A stretch of 64,000 bases of DNA from NCBI RefSeq assembly GCF_021729845.1, contig NZ_CP063397.1:2866001-2930000 (forward strand), written 5' to 3'. Source of the DNA: Rhizobium sp. SL42. Lineage in GTDB: Bacteria > Pseudomonadota > Alphaproteobacteria > Rhizobiales > Rhizobiaceae. A program made the position numbers and the translations under genes. This document shows positions 1-8,289 of this stretch, one piece after another; position 1 is the stretch's first letter, and every line of letters begins with the position of its first letter. The notes beneath the pieces were generated by a model. That model did not search any database, was not told where the DNA came from, and saw nothing but the letters and a program-made list of their open reading frames with translations.

Positions 1-447
1 GAAGGCTATTTCGACATCATCATCGATGACGGAAGCCATGATAACGTCCACCAGATCGTCACGCTGCAGAAAACCTACGGTTTGCTGCGTGATGGCGGGA
101 TCTACTGGTGCGAGGATGTGCACACCAGCTACTACAAGAATGTGCGCGTTCAGGGCGGCGGCCTGCGCAATCCTGAAAGCTTCATCGAATTCTCCAAGCA
201 GATCATCGACGTGGTCAACGAGAAGCACACCAAATTCGCGATCGGCGTCGGCAAGACGCCGGCAGGTCCACATGTCGACCCGGAGCTTCTTTCCCTGTTC
301 CGCAAGGTCCAGGGCGTGCATTTCTACGACAGCATCGTGGTTCTGGAAAAGGGCGAGCCGCTCAAGTTCAACCGGATCAATTCCGCACCCAACATGGTTT
401 ACAACCGGATGGACAATCCCCAGGCGGAAGAATTCACCCTGGACTAG
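1..447 (+). CDS. Class I SAM-dependent methyltransferase, C-terminal part (5' end outside window)
   Basis: The reading frame is open from the first base and ends at 447, so only about the last 148 residues are present. The visible part contains IIIDDGSHDNVHQ near its start, then GGIYWCEDVHTSY. This is the pattern of the MycE/macrocin-O-methyltransferase-like Rossmann family, where the acidic DDGSH segment helps bind metal or substrate and the later segment follows the SAM-binding core. The SAM-binding N terminus is not in the window, so the substrate cannot be judged. A hairpin follows the stop, and the next gene is a HAD-type protein often found with surface polysaccharide genes. The methyltransferase fold is fairly sure; the specificity is unknown. 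Confidence 0.7.
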   Translation, partial: EGYFDIIIDDGSHDNVHQIVTLQKTYGLLRDGGIYWCEDVHTSYYKNVRVQGGGLRNPESFIEFSKQIIDVVNEKHTKFAIGVGKTPAGPHVDPELLSLFRKVQGVHFYDSIVVLEKGEPLKFNRINSAPNMVYNRMDNPQAEEFTLD

Positions 448-479
448 CGTCTCAGGTAACTTGCCTGACATCAAACTTG

Positions 480-511
480 AAAGAGCGCCCTCGTCTCCGA
501 TGGCGCTCTTT
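480..511 (+). terminator. Hairpin after the methyltransferase gene
   Basis: AAAGAGCGCC at 480-489 pairs perfectly with GGCGCTCTTT at 502-511 around a 12-base loop. It lies 33 bases after the stop codon. The downstream T-run is only the three T of the stem, so termination may be weak. Confidence 0.6.
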
Positions 512-732
512 AGCGTCTTGAGGTCTCTCTCAACCTTGGGCCGGCTTAAAACCTATTGGATTGCGTGTATGGCATGGCCTCCGCTGAAACGGTCATCGTC
601 TTCTGCAAGCCCCACCTGCGGACCGGCGCGGTTCAACTTGCGCTGCAATGCCAGCCAGCCACAAACAAGGAACAGTTATACGCAAGTTTCAGGCAGCATT
701 ACTGTCCCCATCGAGATTCGTATGAGGTTATC

Positions 733-2487
733 ATGGCTCTTGCCGCCGAAACGCCAATGCCGCTGCTGACTGTCGAGTGGCTCACGACGCGCACCTTCGA
801 TTTTCGCGCCGAGCCAAAAGGACAGACGATCAGCGACAAGCTGGTATTCCATCGGAACGGCTTCATCGTCGGATACAATCATCCCAACGAAGCCTATTGG
901 GATCTCGACGGCAACGACCTCTTGATCATCGACCTTCAGGGCATGACCACCTGCCGATTGTCATTCCAGATGGACAGCAACGGCATACCCAGCCTTGGCG
1001 GCAATTTCATCAGCCCGTGGGACAACTATGCGACCACGGCCACGCGGCATATCCTGACGGAGAACGGTTCCGACCTCCATAGCCACATCCAGAGCTTCGA
1101 TCTGTTCGATACCCTGGTGGCCCGCCGCTGCTTCGGACCGCTTGAGATATTCCGCCGTGTCGAAGAAAAGAGCGGTGTCGCCAACTTCGCTGCACGCCGC
1201 CATCTTGTCGAGATGAGCATGTTCGGACGCCGCAACTATGGCCTCGACGACATCTACGACCTGCTGGTTCAGGAAAACACGCTCACCGACAGCCAGGCCA
1301 AGATGGTCAAGCTGATGGAGCTCGACGAGGAATGGGACAACCTCTTCCCGATGAGACAGGTGACGGCGTTCGTCAATCCGGACGACATCATCATCTCCGA
1401 CATGTATTTGCCGCAGTCCTTTGTCGAACGGGTCGTCCGCGAGAAATGCGGCCTGAACAACAAGGTCTATCTGAGCAACTACGGCAAGCATCACCGCATC
1501 ATCTGGCCATCGATCAAGCAGGAATACAAACTGCGCGCTCACTACGGCGACAACCAGAATGCCGACATCAAGGGAGCCGCCGAATTCGGCATCCCGGCAA
1601 CCTATGTCAGCCTTTCGAAATGGGACAGGACCGAAGAAATCCTGCATGAAGCGAGCCTCGGCCCTTATGCCCATGCCCTGCGCGAGACGCGGCTCCAGAC
1701 ATTCCATCGCAATGCCCAGGTGCGCAACGCACTGCAGGCACAGGTCAGCATCAACATCCCCCTGATGTTGATCGGCACCTTCTGGCTTCGCCACCAGGCC
1801 GACATGTTTGGCGCAACCCAGGTCATGGCCGCAGCGCGGGACTGCAATCTGCTGATCCACCTGCTGTCATCCACCCATTTTGCCCGCCATGGCTTGCCGC
1901 CTGCCGAGTACGTTCGCATGTCGCGCACCCTGTGCTATTCCGACACAGCGGAATTCGAGTCCTATTTCCGCTCGAAGCTCGGCGAACGCACCTTGCTTGT
2001 CGACTTTGTTGGCACGGGACGTTCGATGAAAACCTTCGTGGAAAGAACCGGCCTGCAGGACAAGGTCATGCCATGTCTTCTCGTTGGAGACGATGTCGCC
2101 CCGGAAGCCCGTACATTGCGAACCATGATCCACCGGGACTACTACAAAAACCGGATGTATCTCGAAGCGCTGAACGCTTCCCTAGACGGATCGGCCGTGC
2201 TTGCAAGGGTGAACAACCACCTTGTCAGTGTCGAGCAGCAGCCGAACGAATTCAGCGACTTCATGAAGGTCATCATCACCGAGATGCGGGCGAATTTCTT
2301 CAGGTTCCTGCCAAGCCTCGATCGCTTCGCGCCACCCAAGGCGCCGGTTCCCCTCGACAAGCTGCTGACTGCCGCCGAAGCGATAGCCGATCTGTTCCCG
2401 GCCCACATGCTGAAAATGCATTATCTCGGCGAAGAGCAGAGGCGAAACATGCGCCGTGGCGTCGCCGCCCAAGCGGCAGCTGAGTAA
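733..2487 (+). CDS. HAD-superfamily hydrolase-like protein (COG5610 type)
   Basis: A 584-residue protein if translation starts at 733, where GAGG lies five bases upstream. The frame stays open to a TTG at 556 and an ATG at 574, and the upstream codons look partly coding, so a longer N terminus is possible. HAD motif I is SFDLFDTL near residue 121 to 128, motif II is IIISDMYLP near 220 to 226, and a motif III/IV region HYGDNQNADIKGA lies near 270 to 282. The C-terminal 250 residues carry LLVDFVGTGRS. The first 110 residues are a separate domain that I do not recognise. Such proteins occur with glycosyltransferases and polysaccharide genes; the substrate is unknown. Confidence 0.7.
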   Translation: MALAAETPMPLLTVEWLTTRTFDFRAEPKGQTISDKLVFHRNGFIVGYNHPNEAYWDLDGNDLLIIDLQGMTTCRLSFQMDSNGIPSLGGNFISPWDNYATTATRHILTENGSDLHSHIQSFDLFDTLVARRCFGPLEIFRRVEEKSGVANFAARRHLVEMSMFGRRNYGLDDIYDLLVQENTLTDSQAKMVKLMELDEEWDNLFPMRQVTAFVNPDDIIISDMYLPQSFVERVVREKCGLNNKVYLSNYGKHHRIIWPSIKQEYKLRAHYGDNQNADIKGAAEFGIPATYVSLSKWDRTEEILHEASLGPYAHALRETRLQTFHRNAQVRNALQAQVSINIPLMLIGTFWLRHQADMFGATQVMAAARDCNLLIHLLSSTHFARHGLPPAEYVRMSRTLCYSDTAEFESYFRSKLGERTLLVDFVGTGRSMKTFVERTGLQDKVMPCLLVGDDVAPEARTLRTMIHRDYYKNRMYLEALNASLDGSAVLARVNNHLVSVEQQPNEFSDFMKVIITEMRANFFRFLPSLDRFAPPKAPVPLDKLLTAAEAIADLFPAHMLKMHYLGEEQRRNMRRGVAAQAAAE

Positions 2488-2502
2488 CAGACACCAACAC
2501 AA

Positions 2503-2522
2503 CTCCCGCTCGCGGGCGGGAG
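2503..2522 (+). terminator. GC-rich hairpin after the HAD gene
   Basis: CTCCCGC at 2503-2509 pairs with GCGGGAG at 2516-2522. There is no T-run, so this is only a possible terminator or mRNA-end stabiliser. Confidence 0.4.
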
Positions 2523-2630
2523 ACAACAGGCCAATATCCGCAGGTGTACCATTTCGGCGCAACTGCCCTTTCAAGCTTTTCTAACGTCTTCGCTCTAAAC
2601 TGCGCGTGTCGATGAAAAGCCGGAAAGCGC

Positions 2631-2960
2631 ATGATGACCATCACCGCCGCAATCAACAGTGCCGCATCCGGGATGTATGCCCAGCAGCGCAGGCTCTTGG
2701 CCACGGCGGACAATATCGCCAACGCGCTCTCTGCGGGCTACGATCGCCGCGACACGCACTTTTCCACCGGTTCGGCGGGCGGAGTGACGGCTACAGTGAC
2801 ATCTGCACAGGCGCAGACCGTGGATGAAGGCACGCACGTCGATCTCGCCACGGAAATGCTGACCCTGGTGGAAACCGAAATCTCCTTCAAGGCCAATGCG
2901 TCAGCCTTCGAGACCGGCGCTGACCTGTGGGACGTGCTGTTGAGCATCAAGCGGGATTGA
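2631..2960 (+). CDS. Short flagellar basal-body rod-like protein (FlgC/FlgG family fragment fold)
   Basis: A 109-residue protein (108 if the second ATG at 2634 is used), with GGAAAG five bases before the first ATG. Its N terminus, AAINSAASGMYAQQRRLLATADNIAN, has the signature of flagellar rod and hook proteins (ASGM then a conserved NIAN). Its C terminus, VDLATEMLTLVETEISFKANASAFETG, matches the C-terminal rod domain (VDLA-EM-LI-A---F-AN). The central domain is nearly absent, so this is a minimal two-helix rod protein rather than FlgC itself (about 135 residues). No flagellar gene is nearby. It could be a structural paralogue or a remnant. Confidence 0.65.
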   Translation: MMTITAAINSAASGMYAQQRRLLATADNIANALSAGYDRRDTHFSTGSAGGVTATVTSAQAQTVDEGTHVDLATEMLTLVETEISFKANASAFETGADLWDVLLSIKRD

Positions 2961-2988
2961 CCTGGCGAAGCCGAGCGTGCGCCAAACC

Positions 2989-3612
2989 TCAAAGGATCGC
3001 CTTGACGGCCATGCCGAGCGAGACGATGCCAAACAGCAGCAGAACTCCACTGGAAGTCCGTGACACCCAGACCACAAAGCCTTGCGGCAATCGTGAGCGC
3101 AGAAGGCTGACCAAACCGCTGAGGAAGAACCACCAGCCCAGCGAGCCGATGAAAACGCCGGCGACCAGAAGTGCTGCCGACAACCCTCCCTCACCGGCGG
3201 CGAGACCCAGCCCCGCAAAGATGGCAGCGAAGGACAGGATTGTCGCCGGATTGGCGATAGTCAGAAGGAAGGTAGCCGCCGTAGTCGTCAATAAGCCCCT
3301 CGCTTCGACGCGGGCAGCGACCACGGCGCCGCGCGGCTTGATCCCGATCAATCCAAGATAAAGTAGGAACAGGCCACCGAGGATCTGCAGCGGCAGTTCG
3401 ATGAACGCCAAAAGCCCTCCCATCGCGGTGAAGCCGGCCGCAGCCAGGCTTGCATAGGCGCCATCGGCAAGCGCCGTCCCGAGACCACCGGCGACGCCGG
3501 CCCAGAAGCCGCGCTCCAGCGTCCGATTGATGCAGAGCGCGCCGATCGGCCCAAGCGGGGCTGCAATCGCGACACCGAGGACAAGGCCCTTACCGAAGAC
3601 GACGGCGTCCAT
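2989..3612 (-). CDS. LysE/RhtB-family amino-acid exporter
   Basis: A 207-residue membrane protein with about six hydrophobic segments, of the size usual for LysE/RhtB exporters. The N-terminal APLGPIGALCINRTLERG matches the family signature (PGP---------G). The start at 3612 is chosen because GGAGG lies six bases upstream; a longer frame to 3645 has no such site. It starts one base after the stop of the Lrp/AsnC regulator, so the two are surely cotranscribed, and the regulator probably controls export of its own effector amino acid. The substrate cannot be read from the sequence. Confidence 0.85.
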   Translation of the reverse strand: MDAVVFGKGLVLGVAIAAPLGPIGALCINRTLERGFWAGVAGGLGTALADGAYASLAAAGFTAMGGLLAFIELPLQILGGLFLLYLGLIGIKPRGAVVAARVEARGLLTTTAATFLLTIANPATILSFAAIFAGLGLAAGEGGLSAALLVAGVFIGSLGWWFFLSGLVSLLRSRLPQGFVVWVSRTSSGVLLLFGIVSLGMAVKAIL

Positions 3613-3613
3613 C

Positions 3614-4063
3614 TCAGCCCTCCATCCCGGCGAAGCCGCGCTCACAGACCGTCGAGAGTGCGATTATGGTCTCGCTCCGCGCGACGAAACGACCAGCCTT
3701 CAGGTCTGCAAGAAACGCCTCGATCCCGCCGAGGTCGGCGGTTCTAATCTTCAGCATGTAGGACCAGCCCCCCGTGACATGATGGCATTCGAGCACCGCC
3801 GGATGCGCCTTGATCGCGGCCTTGAACGCATCTTCGCCGGCGTCATAGTTCAGCGCGACCAGCACGAAGGCGGTGATGGGCAGATCGAGAGCTGCAGGAT
3901 CGACGTCAACGGTAAAGCGCCGGATCGCGCCGATGGCCACAAGCCGACGGATACGCTCGTTGACAGCTGAAGCCGAAAGCCCCACGACCTCGCCGATACT
4001 GGCGAGCGAGCGGCGGGCATCCTCAGCGAGAAGATTTATGATTTTACGGTCAATGCTTTCCAT
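3614..4063 (-). CDS. Lrp/AsnC-family transcriptional regulator
   Basis: A 149-residue protein with an N-terminal helix-turn-helix (about residues 5 to 55, including RRSLASIGEVVGLSASAV and ERIRRL) and a C-terminal RAM ligand-binding domain containing VLECHHVTGGWSYMLKI. This is the full size and order of the family. It lies directly upstream of a LysE-type exporter in the same direction, which is the classic arrangement for an amino-acid-sensing activator of an efflux gene. A 4-5-4 dyad just before its start codon (4067-4079) could be an autoregulatory site. No Shine-Dalgarno sequence is evident. Confidence 0.88.
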   Translation of the reverse strand: MESIDRKIINLLAEDARRSLASIGEVVGLSASAVNERIRRLVAIGAIRRFTVDVDPAALDLPITAFVLVALNYDAGEDAFKAAIKAHPAVLECHHVTGGWSYMLKIRTADLGGIEAFLADLKAGRFVARSETIIALSTVCERGFAGMEG

Positions 4064-4066
4064 AAA

Positions 4067-4079
4067 CGCAAAATATGCG
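4067..4079 (-). promoter_or_regulatory. Dyad before the lrp-lysE operon, possible autoregulatory operator
   Basis: CGCA-AAATA-TGCG at 4067-4079 is an inverted repeat with an AT-rich centre, three bases upstream of the regulator's start codon. AT-centred dyads of this size are common Lrp/AsnC-family operators. The assignment is inference. Confidence 0.35.
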
Positions 4080-4163
4080 GAACCTCTAAAATCCTCAAGA
4101 TATTTTCTTACGAAACTAGAATTTCACCGCATCTTCAATCAAGCTACCGACATTAATAGGCAT

Positions 4164-4189
4164 AAAAAAACGCCCGGCAAAGCCGGGCG
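4164..4189 (-). terminator. Rho-independent terminator of sufA
   Basis: On the minus strand an eight-base-pair GC stem (4182-4189 with 4171-4178, loop of three) is followed directly by seven U (4164-4170). It lies 26 bases beyond the sufA stop. Confidence 0.9.
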
Positions 4190-4214
4190 CTAATCTGCAG
4201 AAATCGCTTACCGG

Positions 4215-4601
4215 TCAGGCCGTCTCGGCCTGCTTCTGGCGTGCCAGTTCGGCCAGATCCGCCGCCTTGAGCTCGACCGATTCGCCGCAGCCGCAAGCCG
4301 AGGTCTGGTTGGGATTGTGGAAGGTGAAGCCCGAGCGCAGCGTGGTGGTCTCGAAGTCCATTTCAGTGCCGAGCAGATAAAGTACAGCAGCAGGATCGAC
4401 CCATACGCGCGCGCCATCGCGCTCGATCAGATCGTCTTTGGCATTGATCTCCCGGACGAGATCAATCGTGTATTCCATTCCGGCGCAACCGCCCTTCTTT
4501 ATCCCGACCCGGATACCCTGAGCTTCCGGTCCGGAATTCTCGACGATTGCCTTGACGCGGCTCGCTGCCGCATCGCTCATGCTCATGATCTGAAAGCCCA
4601 T
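4215..4601 (-). CDS. sufA: A-type iron-sulfur carrier, SufA/IscA family
   Basis: A 128-residue HesB/IscA-type protein. It carries the three conserved cluster-binding cysteines: C39 in GGCAGMEY, and C103 and C105 in SACGCGES. The start at 4601 (MGFQIMSMSD) has AAGGAG nine bases upstream; a TTG six codons earlier overlaps that site and is unlikely. It accepts Fe-S clusters from the SufBCD scaffold and passes them to apoproteins. In rhizobial genomes as I recall them this gene directly follows sufT at the end of the suf operon; here it is about 5.5 kb away, with the rut operon and a metallo-hydrolase between. It has its own strong terminator. Confidence 0.9.
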   Translation of the reverse strand: MGFQIMSMSDAAASRVKAIVENSGPEAQGIRVGIKKGGCAGMEYTIDLVREINAKDDLIERDGARVWVDPAAVLYLLGTEMDFETTTLRSGFTFHNPNQTSACGCGESVELKAADLAELARQKQAETA

Positions 4602-4928
4602 CGGCTCATTCTCCTTCAACAGCCGGGTTCAAGGCCCGGAGTTTCTCGGTGCCAATGTAAGGGAGCCGGGTTAAGCGTTCAATAGTGCCAGCCGCATCCG
4701 GCACCGTTTCGAAAGGTCAAAATCGAGGGAAGCCTCAGAGCCGATACAAGCGCCCTGCTGTCCCGCCGAATTTCTGGGCATTTTAGCAACAAGCCTTAAA
4801 CTTGATCATTATCAGATGTTTGCCCCCCCGGAAGCCGATGTCACAACCTGGCAACGATCAAATTGCGCGCAAGGCACGCCCATCACTTCGGCAAAAACTG
4901 GAATTTTCACCTCTTGTTCGTTGAAATT

Positions 4929-4944
4929 TTGACCAATCGGTAAA
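4929..4944. promoter_or_regulatory. RutR-like operator
   Basis: TTGACCAATCGGTAAA matches the E. coli RutR consensus as I recall it (TTGACCA-NN-TGGTCAA) at 12 of 14 defined positions. It lies about 68 bases upstream of the sigma-54 promoter of rutA. RutR is a TetR-family repressor that senses uracil or thymine. No rutR gene is in the window, so the cognate regulator would be elsewhere. Confidence 0.55.
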
Positions 4945-4996
4945 TTATTTTACGGACCATAGATCAACATACTGTTTCAAATGAGTTTTTTTGAAA

Positions 4997-5012
4997 TGGC
5001 ACGCCGATTGCT
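4997..5012 (+). promoter_or_regulatory. Sigma-54 (RpoN) promoter of the rut operon
   Basis: TGGCACGCCGATTGCT matches the -24/-12 consensus TGGCAC-N5-TTGCW exactly, with the invariant GG (4998-4999) and GC (5010-5011) separated by ten bases. The start of transcription should be near 5022, about 46 bases before the rutA start. The E. coli rut operon is known to be NtrC/sigma-54 dependent, so nitrogen-limitation control fits. Confidence 0.85.
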
Positions 5013-5068
5013 TTTATATCTCCGAACCCATCCGGGCATCCCATGCCCCTCGAAGCGGAGAATATGAC

Positions 5069-6160
5069 ATGGAAATCGGCGTCTTCATTCCGATCGGCAA
5101 CAATGGCTGGCTGTTGTCTGAGAATGCTCCCCAGTACAAGCCGACGTTCGACCTGTGCAAGGAAGTCACCCAGAAGGCCGAGCAATACGGCTTCGACTTT
5201 GCCCTTTCGATGATCAAGCTGCGTGGCTTCGGCGGAAAGACCGAGTTCTGGGACTACAATCTCGAATCATTCACGCTGATGGCCGGCCTAGCCGCCGTCA
5301 CCTCGAAGATCAAACTCTTCGGCACCGCGGCAACCCTGGTCATGCCGCCGGCGATTGTCGCCCGCATGGCGACCACCATTGATTCCATCTCCAACGGTCG
5401 CTTTGGCGTAAACCTCGTGACCGGCTGGCAGCGTCCGGAATATAGCCAGATGGGCCTGTGGCCCGGCGACGAATATTTCGCCGACCGCTATGCCTATCTC
5501 AGCGAATACACCACCGTCCTCAAGGATCTGCTGGGCAACGGCCAGTCCGACCTGAAGGGCAAGTATTTCCAGATGGATGATTGCCGGATGAAACCGGTGC
5601 CACAGGGCGACGTCAAGCTGATTTGCGCCGGATCCTCCAATGCCGGCCTGGCATTCTCGGCAGAATTCGCCGACTACAGCTTCTGCTTCGGCGTCGGCGT
5701 CAATACGCCAAAGGCCTTCGCCCCGACCAACGAACGCCTGCTTGCCGCAACGGAAAAGACCGGCCGCGACGTGCGCTCCTTCGTACTGACCATGGTTCTG
5801 GCCGAGGAAACGACCGAAGCCGCCTTTGCCAAATGGGAGCATTACAAGGCCGGCGCCGACGAGGAGGCGATCAAGTGGCTCGGCTTGCAAAGCGCAGCCG
5901 ACACGAAGTCCGGTTCGGACACCAATGTCCGCCACATGTCCAACCCGGTCTCCGCCGTCAACATCAACATGGGCACGCTGATCGGCTCCTATGCGGAGGT
6001 GGCAAGCATGCTCGACGAAATGAGCGAGGTGCCGGGAACCGGCGGCGTGATGCTGACCTTCGACGATTTCGTCGAGGGCATCGAGAAATTCGGCAAATAC
6101 GTGCAGCCGCTGATGAAGAGCCGGCAGCATGTCACGTCGATGTTGGAGGCCGCCGAATGA
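5069..6160 (+). CDS. rutA: Pyrimidine monooxygenase RutA
   Basis: A 363-residue flavin-dependent, luciferase-fold enzyme that opens the uracil or thymine ring with O2 and FMNH2 to give the peroxy/ureidoacrylate product. The start [17 protein letters not shown] is almost identical to E. coli RutA from memory, and so are [31 protein letters not shown] and [13 protein letters not shown]. The length equals the family length. GGAG lies nine bases before the ATG. It is the first gene of rutABCDF behind a sigma-54 promoter and overlaps rutB by four bases (ATGA). Reduced flavin would come from RutF at the end of the operon. It acts in the cytoplasm in use of pyrimidines as nitrogen source. Confidence 0.97.
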   Translation: MEIGVFIPIGNNGWLLSENAPQYKPTFDLCKEVTQKAEQYGFDFALSMIKLRGFGGKTEFWDYNLESFTLMAGLAAVTSKIKLFGTAATLVMPPAIVARMATTIDSISNGRFGVNLVTGWQRPEYSQMGLWPGDEYFADRYAYLSEYTTVLKDLLGNGQSDLKGKYFQMDDCRMKPVPQGDVKLICAGSSNAGLAFSAEFADYSFCFGVGVNTPKAFAPTNERLLAATEKTGRDVRSFVLTMVLAEETTEAAFAKWEHYKAGADEEAIKWLGLQSAADTKSGSDTNVRHMSNPVSAVNINMGTLIGSYAEVASMLDEMSEVPGTGGVMLTFDDFVEGIEKFGKYVQPLMKSRQHVTSMLEAAE

Positions 6161-6900
6161 GCGAGGCCGTTGTCGCGGGCTACCAGCCGCGCCCCGAACG
6201 AACAAAGAGCGTCACCCTGCCCGCCCGCCCCGAGCCAATCAGCCTGAAACCGAGCGAAACCGCCGTCGTCGTGGTCGACATGCAGAACGCCTATTCGACC
6301 GAAGGCGGCTATGTCGACCTCGCCGGTTTCGACATTTCCGGCGCCAAGTCGACCATCGGCAACATCAAGAAGACCCTGGACGCTGCCCGTGCGGCCGGCG
6401 TTCTCGTCGTCTATTTCCAGAACGGCTGGGACAAGGATTATGTCGAGGCCGGCGGCCCGGGCTCACCGAACTGGCACAAGTCGAACGCCCTCAAGACCAT
6501 GCGCCAGCGGCCGGAACTGCAGGGGCAACTGCTCGCCAAGGGCACCTGGGACTATGCCATTGTCGACGAGTTGCAGCCGCAGCGGGGCGACATCCTGGTG
6601 CCGAAGACCCGCTATTCCGGTTTCTTCAACACCAACATGGACAGCGTGCTGCGCGCCCGCGGCATCCGCAATCTCGTTTTCGTCGGTATCGCCACCAATG
6701 TCTGCGTCGAAAGCTCGCTGCGCGATGCCTTCCACCTCGAATATTTCGGCGTGATGCTGGAAGACGCGACCCATCACCTAGGCCCGGACTTCATCCAGCA
6801 GGCGACCGTCTACAATGTCGAGAAATTCTTTGGCTGGGTCGCAACCGTCAACGACTTCTGCAGCGTGATTTCGCAGGCAGCCCCCGCCGACGCCATCTGA
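6157..6900 (+). CDS. rutB: Ureidoacrylate amidohydrolase RutB
   Basis: A 247-residue isochorismatase-family hydrolase. The catalytic triad of cysteine hydrolases is visible: D41 in [10 protein letters not shown]150 in [10 protein letters not shown] and C183 in ATNVCVESS. In the Rut pathway it cleaves the peroxyureidoacrylate or ureidoacrylate made by RutA to aminoacrylate-type products, CO2 and ammonia. It starts inside the end of rutA (ATGA overlap), indicating translational coupling. Length and motifs fit RutB rather than a general nicotinamidase. Confidence 0.95.
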   Translation: MSEAVVAGYQPRPERTKSVTLPARPEPISLKPSETAVVVVDMQNAYSTEGGYVDLAGFDISGAKSTIGNIKKTLDAARAAGVLVVYFQNGWDKDYVEAGGPGSPNWHKSNALKTMRQRPELQGQLLAKGTWDYAIVDELQPQRGDILVPKTRYSGFFNTNMDSVLRARGIRNLVFVGIATNVCVESSLRDAFHLEYFGVMLEDATHHLGPDFIQQATVYNVEKFFGWVATVNDFCSVISQAAPADAI

Positions 6901-6928
6901 AACCCAACAGGACAACACGGAGAAGACC

Positions 6929-7318
6929 ATGCCGAAGACCATCATCGTTCCCGAAGGCACCCAAAAGCCGATAGCGCCCTATTCTCCCGGCACGCTGGCA
7001 GACGGCATCGTCTATGTCTCGGGCACGCTTCCCTTCGACAAGAACAACGACGTCGTGCATGTCGGCGACGCAGGCGCCCAGACGCGTCACGTCCTGGAGA
7101 CGATCAAGTCGGTGATCGAGACCGCCGGCGGCACGATGGAAGACGTCACGATGAACCATATCTTTGTGACCGATTGGGCCAATTACCAGGCGGTCAACAA
7201 GGTCTATGCCGAATACTTCCCTGGCGACAAGCCGGCCCGCTACTGCGTTCAGTGCGGCTTGGTAAAGCCGGACGCACTGGTCGAGATCGCCACGGTCGCG
7301 CATATCGGAACGAAGTAA
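6929..7318 (+). CDS. rutC: RidA-family deaminase RutC
   Basis: A 129-residue protein of the YjgF/YER057c/UK114 (RidA) family. [14 protein letters not shown], the [18 protein letters not shown] segment and the conserved arginine in [20 protein letters not shown] are family hallmarks. In the Rut operon it helps release ammonia from aminoacrylate intermediates. It follows rutB by 28 bases in the same transcript. A 150-base hairpin repeat separates it from rutD, so expression of the distal genes may differ. Confidence 0.93.
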   Translation: MPKTIIVPEGTQKPIAPYSPGTLADGIVYVSGTLPFDKNNDVVHVGDAGAQTRHVLETIKSVIETAGGTMEDVTMNHIFVTDWANYQAVNKVYAEYFPGDKPARYCVQCGLVKPDALVEIATVAHIGTK

Positions 7319-7330
7319 GAGGCACATACA

Positions 7331-7480
7331 CCCTCACCCGCCCACGGGCACCTTCTCCCCCGCAAGCGGGGGAGAGGAGACAAGACCGCAATCCGCCTGC
7401 ATCGGAGGCTTCCCTCGCACAAAGGGCAGCCGTGCCCTCTCCCCGCCCGCGGCGAGATGGGCCTGGTGAAGGCAAAGCCA
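7331..7480. repeat. Rhizobial-type intergenic repeat with two hairpins, inside the rut operon
   Basis: The rutC-rutD gap is 175 bases and contains two GC-rich palindromic arms. The left arm starts CCCTCACCCGCC and contains the perfect stem CTCCCCCGC-AA-GCGGGGGAG (7355-7374). The right arm begins CCCTCTCCCCGC near 7435 and ends GGCCTGGTGAAGG. The arms are roughly inverted copies of each other, as in RIME-like dispersed elements of rhizobia. No transposase is present. The family name is from memory and was not checked by search. Confidence 0.6.
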
Positions 7481-7493
7481 GAGCAAAGCACGC

Positions 7494-8264
7494 ATGCACT
7501 ACGACATCCATGGCAATCAGGCCACAGGCGCCGAAACCATCATCCTGTCCTCCGGTCTCGGCGGATCAGGCGGCTATTGGGCTCCTCAGATTTCGGCACT
7601 GTCCAAGAGCTTCCGCGTCATCACCTATGATCATACCGGCTGCGGCAGGACGGGTGGCGAGGTCCCGGAAAACGGCGGTATCCGCGCCATGGCCGACGAC
7701 GTGCTGTCGATCGCCGACGGCCTGAAGCTTGAGCGATTCCATTTCATCGGCCATGCGCTGGGCGGCCTGATGGCGCTGGACATTGCCTTGCGCCAGCCAG
7801 GACGCATCGCAAAACAGGTTCTGATCAATGCCTGGAGCAAGGCCGATCCGCATTCCGGCCGCTGCTTTGACATCCGCATCGAGCTCCTGGAAAAGTCCGG
7901 CATTCCGGCCTTCGTCAAGGCGCAGCCGCTCTTCCTTTATCCCGCGATCTTCATGGCGGAAAACCCGCAGCGCATGGCGGCCGAAGAGGCCCATGCCATC
8001 GCGCATTTCCAGGGCAAGGCCAATATCCTGCGCCGCATTGCCGCCCTGCGCGCCTTCGATGTCGATACCGATCTGGCTGCGATCGCCACGCCGACGCTGC
8101 TTATCGCCACGCGTGACGACCTGCTTGTCCCCTATTCCCGCTCACTGCGCCTGGCCGAAGGCCTCCCGAACGCAACGCTCGCGCTGCGCGACTTCGGCGG
8201 CCATGCCGTGAACGTCACCGATCCCGACGCCTTCAACCAAACCGTGCTCGACTTCCTGTCGTAA
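7494..8264 (+). CDS. rutD: Alpha/beta-hydrolase RutD (aminoacrylate hydrolysis)
   Basis: A 256-residue alpha/beta-hydrolase-fold protein. [14 protein letters not shown], the FLYPAIFMA segment, [13 protein letters not shown] and [11 protein letters not shown] match E. coli RutD closely. The nucleophile elbow reads GHALGG, with alanine (A88) where a catalytic serine is usual. E. coli RutD has the same GHALG, so this is a family trait and not damage. It speeds breakdown of aminoacrylate to malonic semialdehyde. The Shine-Dalgarno sequence is weak and the preceding gap holds a repeat element. Confidence 0.93.
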   Translation: MHYDIHGNQATGAETIILSSGLGGSGGYWAPQISALSKSFRVITYDHTGCGRTGGEVPENGGIRAMADDVLSIADGLKLERFHFIGHALGGLMALDIALRQPGRIAKQVLINAWSKADPHSGRCFDIRIELLEKSGIPAFVKAQPLFLYPAIFMAENPQRMAAEEAHAIAHFQGKANILRRIAALRAFDVDTDLAAIATPTLLIATRDDLLVPYSRSLRLAEGLPNATLALRDFGGHAVNVTDPDAFNQTVLDFLS

Positions 8265-8289
8265 GCTGATGCCGATCAAGGAGACTGCC

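Larger units (their letters stand above)
4620..5068. other. Gene-free region upstream of rutA
   Basis: About 450 bases without a convincing gene. The left half should hold the sufA promoter (minus strand), now that sufA is separated from the suf operon; I could not place it. The right half is AT-rich and contains the RutR-like site (4929-4944), a second dyad GTAAA-TTAT-TTTAC (4940-4953) and the sigma-54 promoter (4997-5012) of the rut operon. I saw no clear NtrC sites and no direct repeats or transposase remnants that would mark an insertion boundary. Confidence 0.6.

Noticed and set aside
26..769. Open frame of 247 codons on the plus strand at the left edge
   Set aside because: It is out of frame with the methyltransferase, runs through its terminator hairpin, and its product is serine- and arginine-rich without motifs.
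4620..5000. Insertion scars (direct repeats, tRNA end or transposase remnant) at the edge of the rut block
   Set aside because: None was seen here or at 10005-10079, so the mechanism of insertion is left open.
7494..8264. RutD as an inactive enzyme because alanine replaces the nucleophile serine
   Set aside because: E. coli RutD has the same GHALG sequence, so the change is normal for the family.
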